Shown: positions 15,529 through 16,428 of the stretch, one piece after another
Layout of the letters: each line of letters opens with the position of its first letter
Position numbering within the stretch: position 1 is the stretch's first letter
From: a bacterium
GTDB taxonomy: Bacteria > Chlamydiota > Chlamydiia > Chlamydiales > SM23-39
DNA: 16,428 nucleotides
Reading direction: 5' to 3'
Assembly (NCBI GenBank): GCA_021818045.1
Contig: JAKAFF010000009.1
Location: 1-16,428, forward strand
Position numbers and translations under genes: made by a program
Notes under the pieces: generated by a model
What the model saw: the letters and a program-made list of their open reading frames with translations, nothing else
What the model was told of the DNA's origin: nothing
The model's database searches: none

Positions 15529-15981
15529 ATGAGCGGCATGACAAGCCCCTCGTTTGAGCACAAAGTACAGCGTCTCAAAGGACAATTTGCTTCTTTGCAA
15601 AATGCGCAAAAATATGAGCTGCTGATGGAGATGGGACGACGCCTCCCCCCTTACCCAGAGGCGCTCAAGACCCCAGAGCGCGTCGTTTCTGGGTGCCAAA
15701 GCACTCTCTATTTGGCAGCCGCTTTGAAAGAGGAAAAAATTGAGTTTATAGCCTGCTCGGAAGCGCTCATCTCTTCAGGACTTGCGGCCCTTTTAGTCGC
15801 AGTTTATTCTGGAGAATCCCCCGAAGTCGTATTGCAATGCCCTCCCACATTTTTGGAAGAACTGGGCATTTTTGCAAGCTTGTCTGCAGGTCGTTCAAAT
15901 GGCTTATACCACATTCACCTGCGGATGAAGCAGGAGGCTTTAAAAATTTTTTCGTGCCGTTTTTCTGCGAATCTGGCATGA
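15529..15981 (+). CDS. sufE: SufE-family Fe-S assembly sulfur acceptor
   Basis: SufE proteins take sulfane sulfur from the cysteine desulfurase SufS and pass it to the SufBCD scaffold for iron-sulfur cluster building. The 150 aa product shows the family order: a helical N-terminus, YELLMEMGRRLPP, then VVSGCQSTL with the acceptor Cys56, followed by SSGLAALLVAVYSGESPEVV and, near the end, LSAGRSNGLYHIHLRMKQEA (E. coli has [20 protein letters not shown] there). ATG 15529 is chosen because AAGGA lies four bases upstream. A TTG at 15502 and an ATG at 15538 are alternatives, the first without a matching ribosome-binding site. No SufS, SufB or SufC gene is beside it. CsdE, the CsdA partner, has the same fold, so the exact desulfurase partner is not decided by sequence. 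Confidence 0.88.
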   Translation: MSGMTSPSFEHKVQRLKGQFASLQNAQKYELLMEMGRRLPPYPEALKTPERVVSGCQSTLYLAAALKEEKIEFIACSEALISSGLAALLVAVYSGESPEVVLQCPPTFLEELGIFASLSAGRSNGLYHIHLRMKQEALKIFSCRFSANLA

Positions 15982-15993
15982 TCCTCGCCGATT

Positions 15994-16428
15994 ATGGCTA
16001 TTAGACCCATTGCAACCCCTTTGAATCGCCACCTTTTGGAAAATCCCGAAAGCTGCGCTAGGTCTTCCGAAAGAAAGGCGTTGGCATTTCATTTGATCGA
16101 AAAGATTTGCTGGGTGGCTTTTTTAGCGATTTTGGCATCAGTTGTTTTCGTTTCCTATGCAGGGGTGACCTTAACTGGTTCTATGCCCTTTGCTTTGCTT
16201 TTGACGATTATGATCAGTCCCGCCTTTGCGATCGGAGCTTCCCGGTGTGCCATCATTGGGACGATTCATCATAAAAACGGACAATTTGAGCGAGGAGTCG
16301 CCCACCAGCTCCAACAAATCGCCGCCTGGGAAGAGCCACAGATCCGCCAATTCCTACTAGAGCAACATCTCGATGTGCAGCGCATCCCCGTAGAAATTCT
16401 TAGAGAATTCAATGCCCAATCCCCTCTT
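15994..16428 (+). CDS. Two-helix membrane protein, 3' end cut by window edge
   Basis: The frame is open from ATG 15994 to the end of the window (145 residues, no stop), so the gene continues beyond it. I do not recognise the family. A soluble head of about 37 residues precedes two hydrophobic segments close together (about 38-60 and 64-91) separated by a short turn near TGSM. A polar, glutamine-rich, probably helical stretch follows (GQFERGVAHQLQQIAAWEEPQ, shown in part). This paired-hydrophobic layout resembles chlamydial inclusion membrane (Inc) proteins, but many unrelated small membrane proteins share it. An in-frame TGA at 15979 limits the start to 15994. The start lies 12 bp after sufE with no good Shine-Dalgarno, so it may be read with sufE by coupling. 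Confidence 0.7.
   Translation, partial: MAIRPIATPLNRHLLENPESCARSSERKALAFHLIEKICWVAFLAILASVVFVSYAGVTLTGSMPFALLLTIMISPAFAIGASRCAIIGTIHHKNGQFERGVAHQLQQIAAWEEPQIRQFLLEQHLDVQRIPVEILREFNAQSPL

Overview
The window is a piece of a bacterial chromosome that looks like a member of the Chlamydiae. Read on the minus strand, the order infA - tRNA-Thr(GGT) - tuf - tRNA-Trp(CCA) - secE - nusG - rplK - rplA - rplJ - rplL - rpoB - rpoC, with a transaldolase gene at the far end, is the arrangement I recall from Chlamydia genomes. The two orphan proteins and the convergent tal suggest an environmental (Chlamydia-like) lineage rather than Chlamydia itself. That assignment is inference from gene order and protein character, not from a database search.

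Layout. 1-874 (+): transaldolase, missing about 19 N-terminal residues at the window edge. 895-2556 (-): a 553-residue protein I do not recognise, with its own promoter-like sequence and a suspicious C-terminal frame. 2557-2721: intergenic region with the post-rpoC hairpin. 2722-13666 (-): a tightly packed translation/transcription cluster (rpoC, rpoB, rplL, rplJ, rplA, rplK, nusG, secE; most gaps 0-42 bp). The only sizeable internal gap (108 bp, rplL-rpoB) carries a strong hairpin placed like an attenuator. 13703-15110 (-): tRNA-Trp, tuf, tRNA-Thr, behind a good sigma70-type promoter at 15154-15182. 15219-15437 (-): infA with its own promoter. 15529-15981 (+): a SufE-like iron-sulfur assembly protein, divergent from infA. 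15994 to the window end (+): the start of a small protein with two adjacent membrane segments, cut by the edge.

How it works together. The tRNA-Thr promoter can drive a transcript through tuf, tRNA-Trp, secE, nusG and the L11-L1-L10-L12 genes into rpoB-rpoC. Output of elongation factor, translocase subunit, ribosomal stalk proteins and RNA polymerase core would then be linked, with the rplL-rpoB hairpin lowering polymerase relative to L12. The tRNAs must be cut out of that transcript and receive CCA afterwards, because neither gene encodes CCA.

Most of the window is conserved housekeeping DNA and I see no mobile element, CRISPR array or novel multi-gene system. The points most worth a second look are the orphan 895-2556 gene with its probable C-terminal frameshift, the truncated two-helix membrane protein at the right edge, and the regulatory hairpins. 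No stretch longer than 300 bp lacks a gene.
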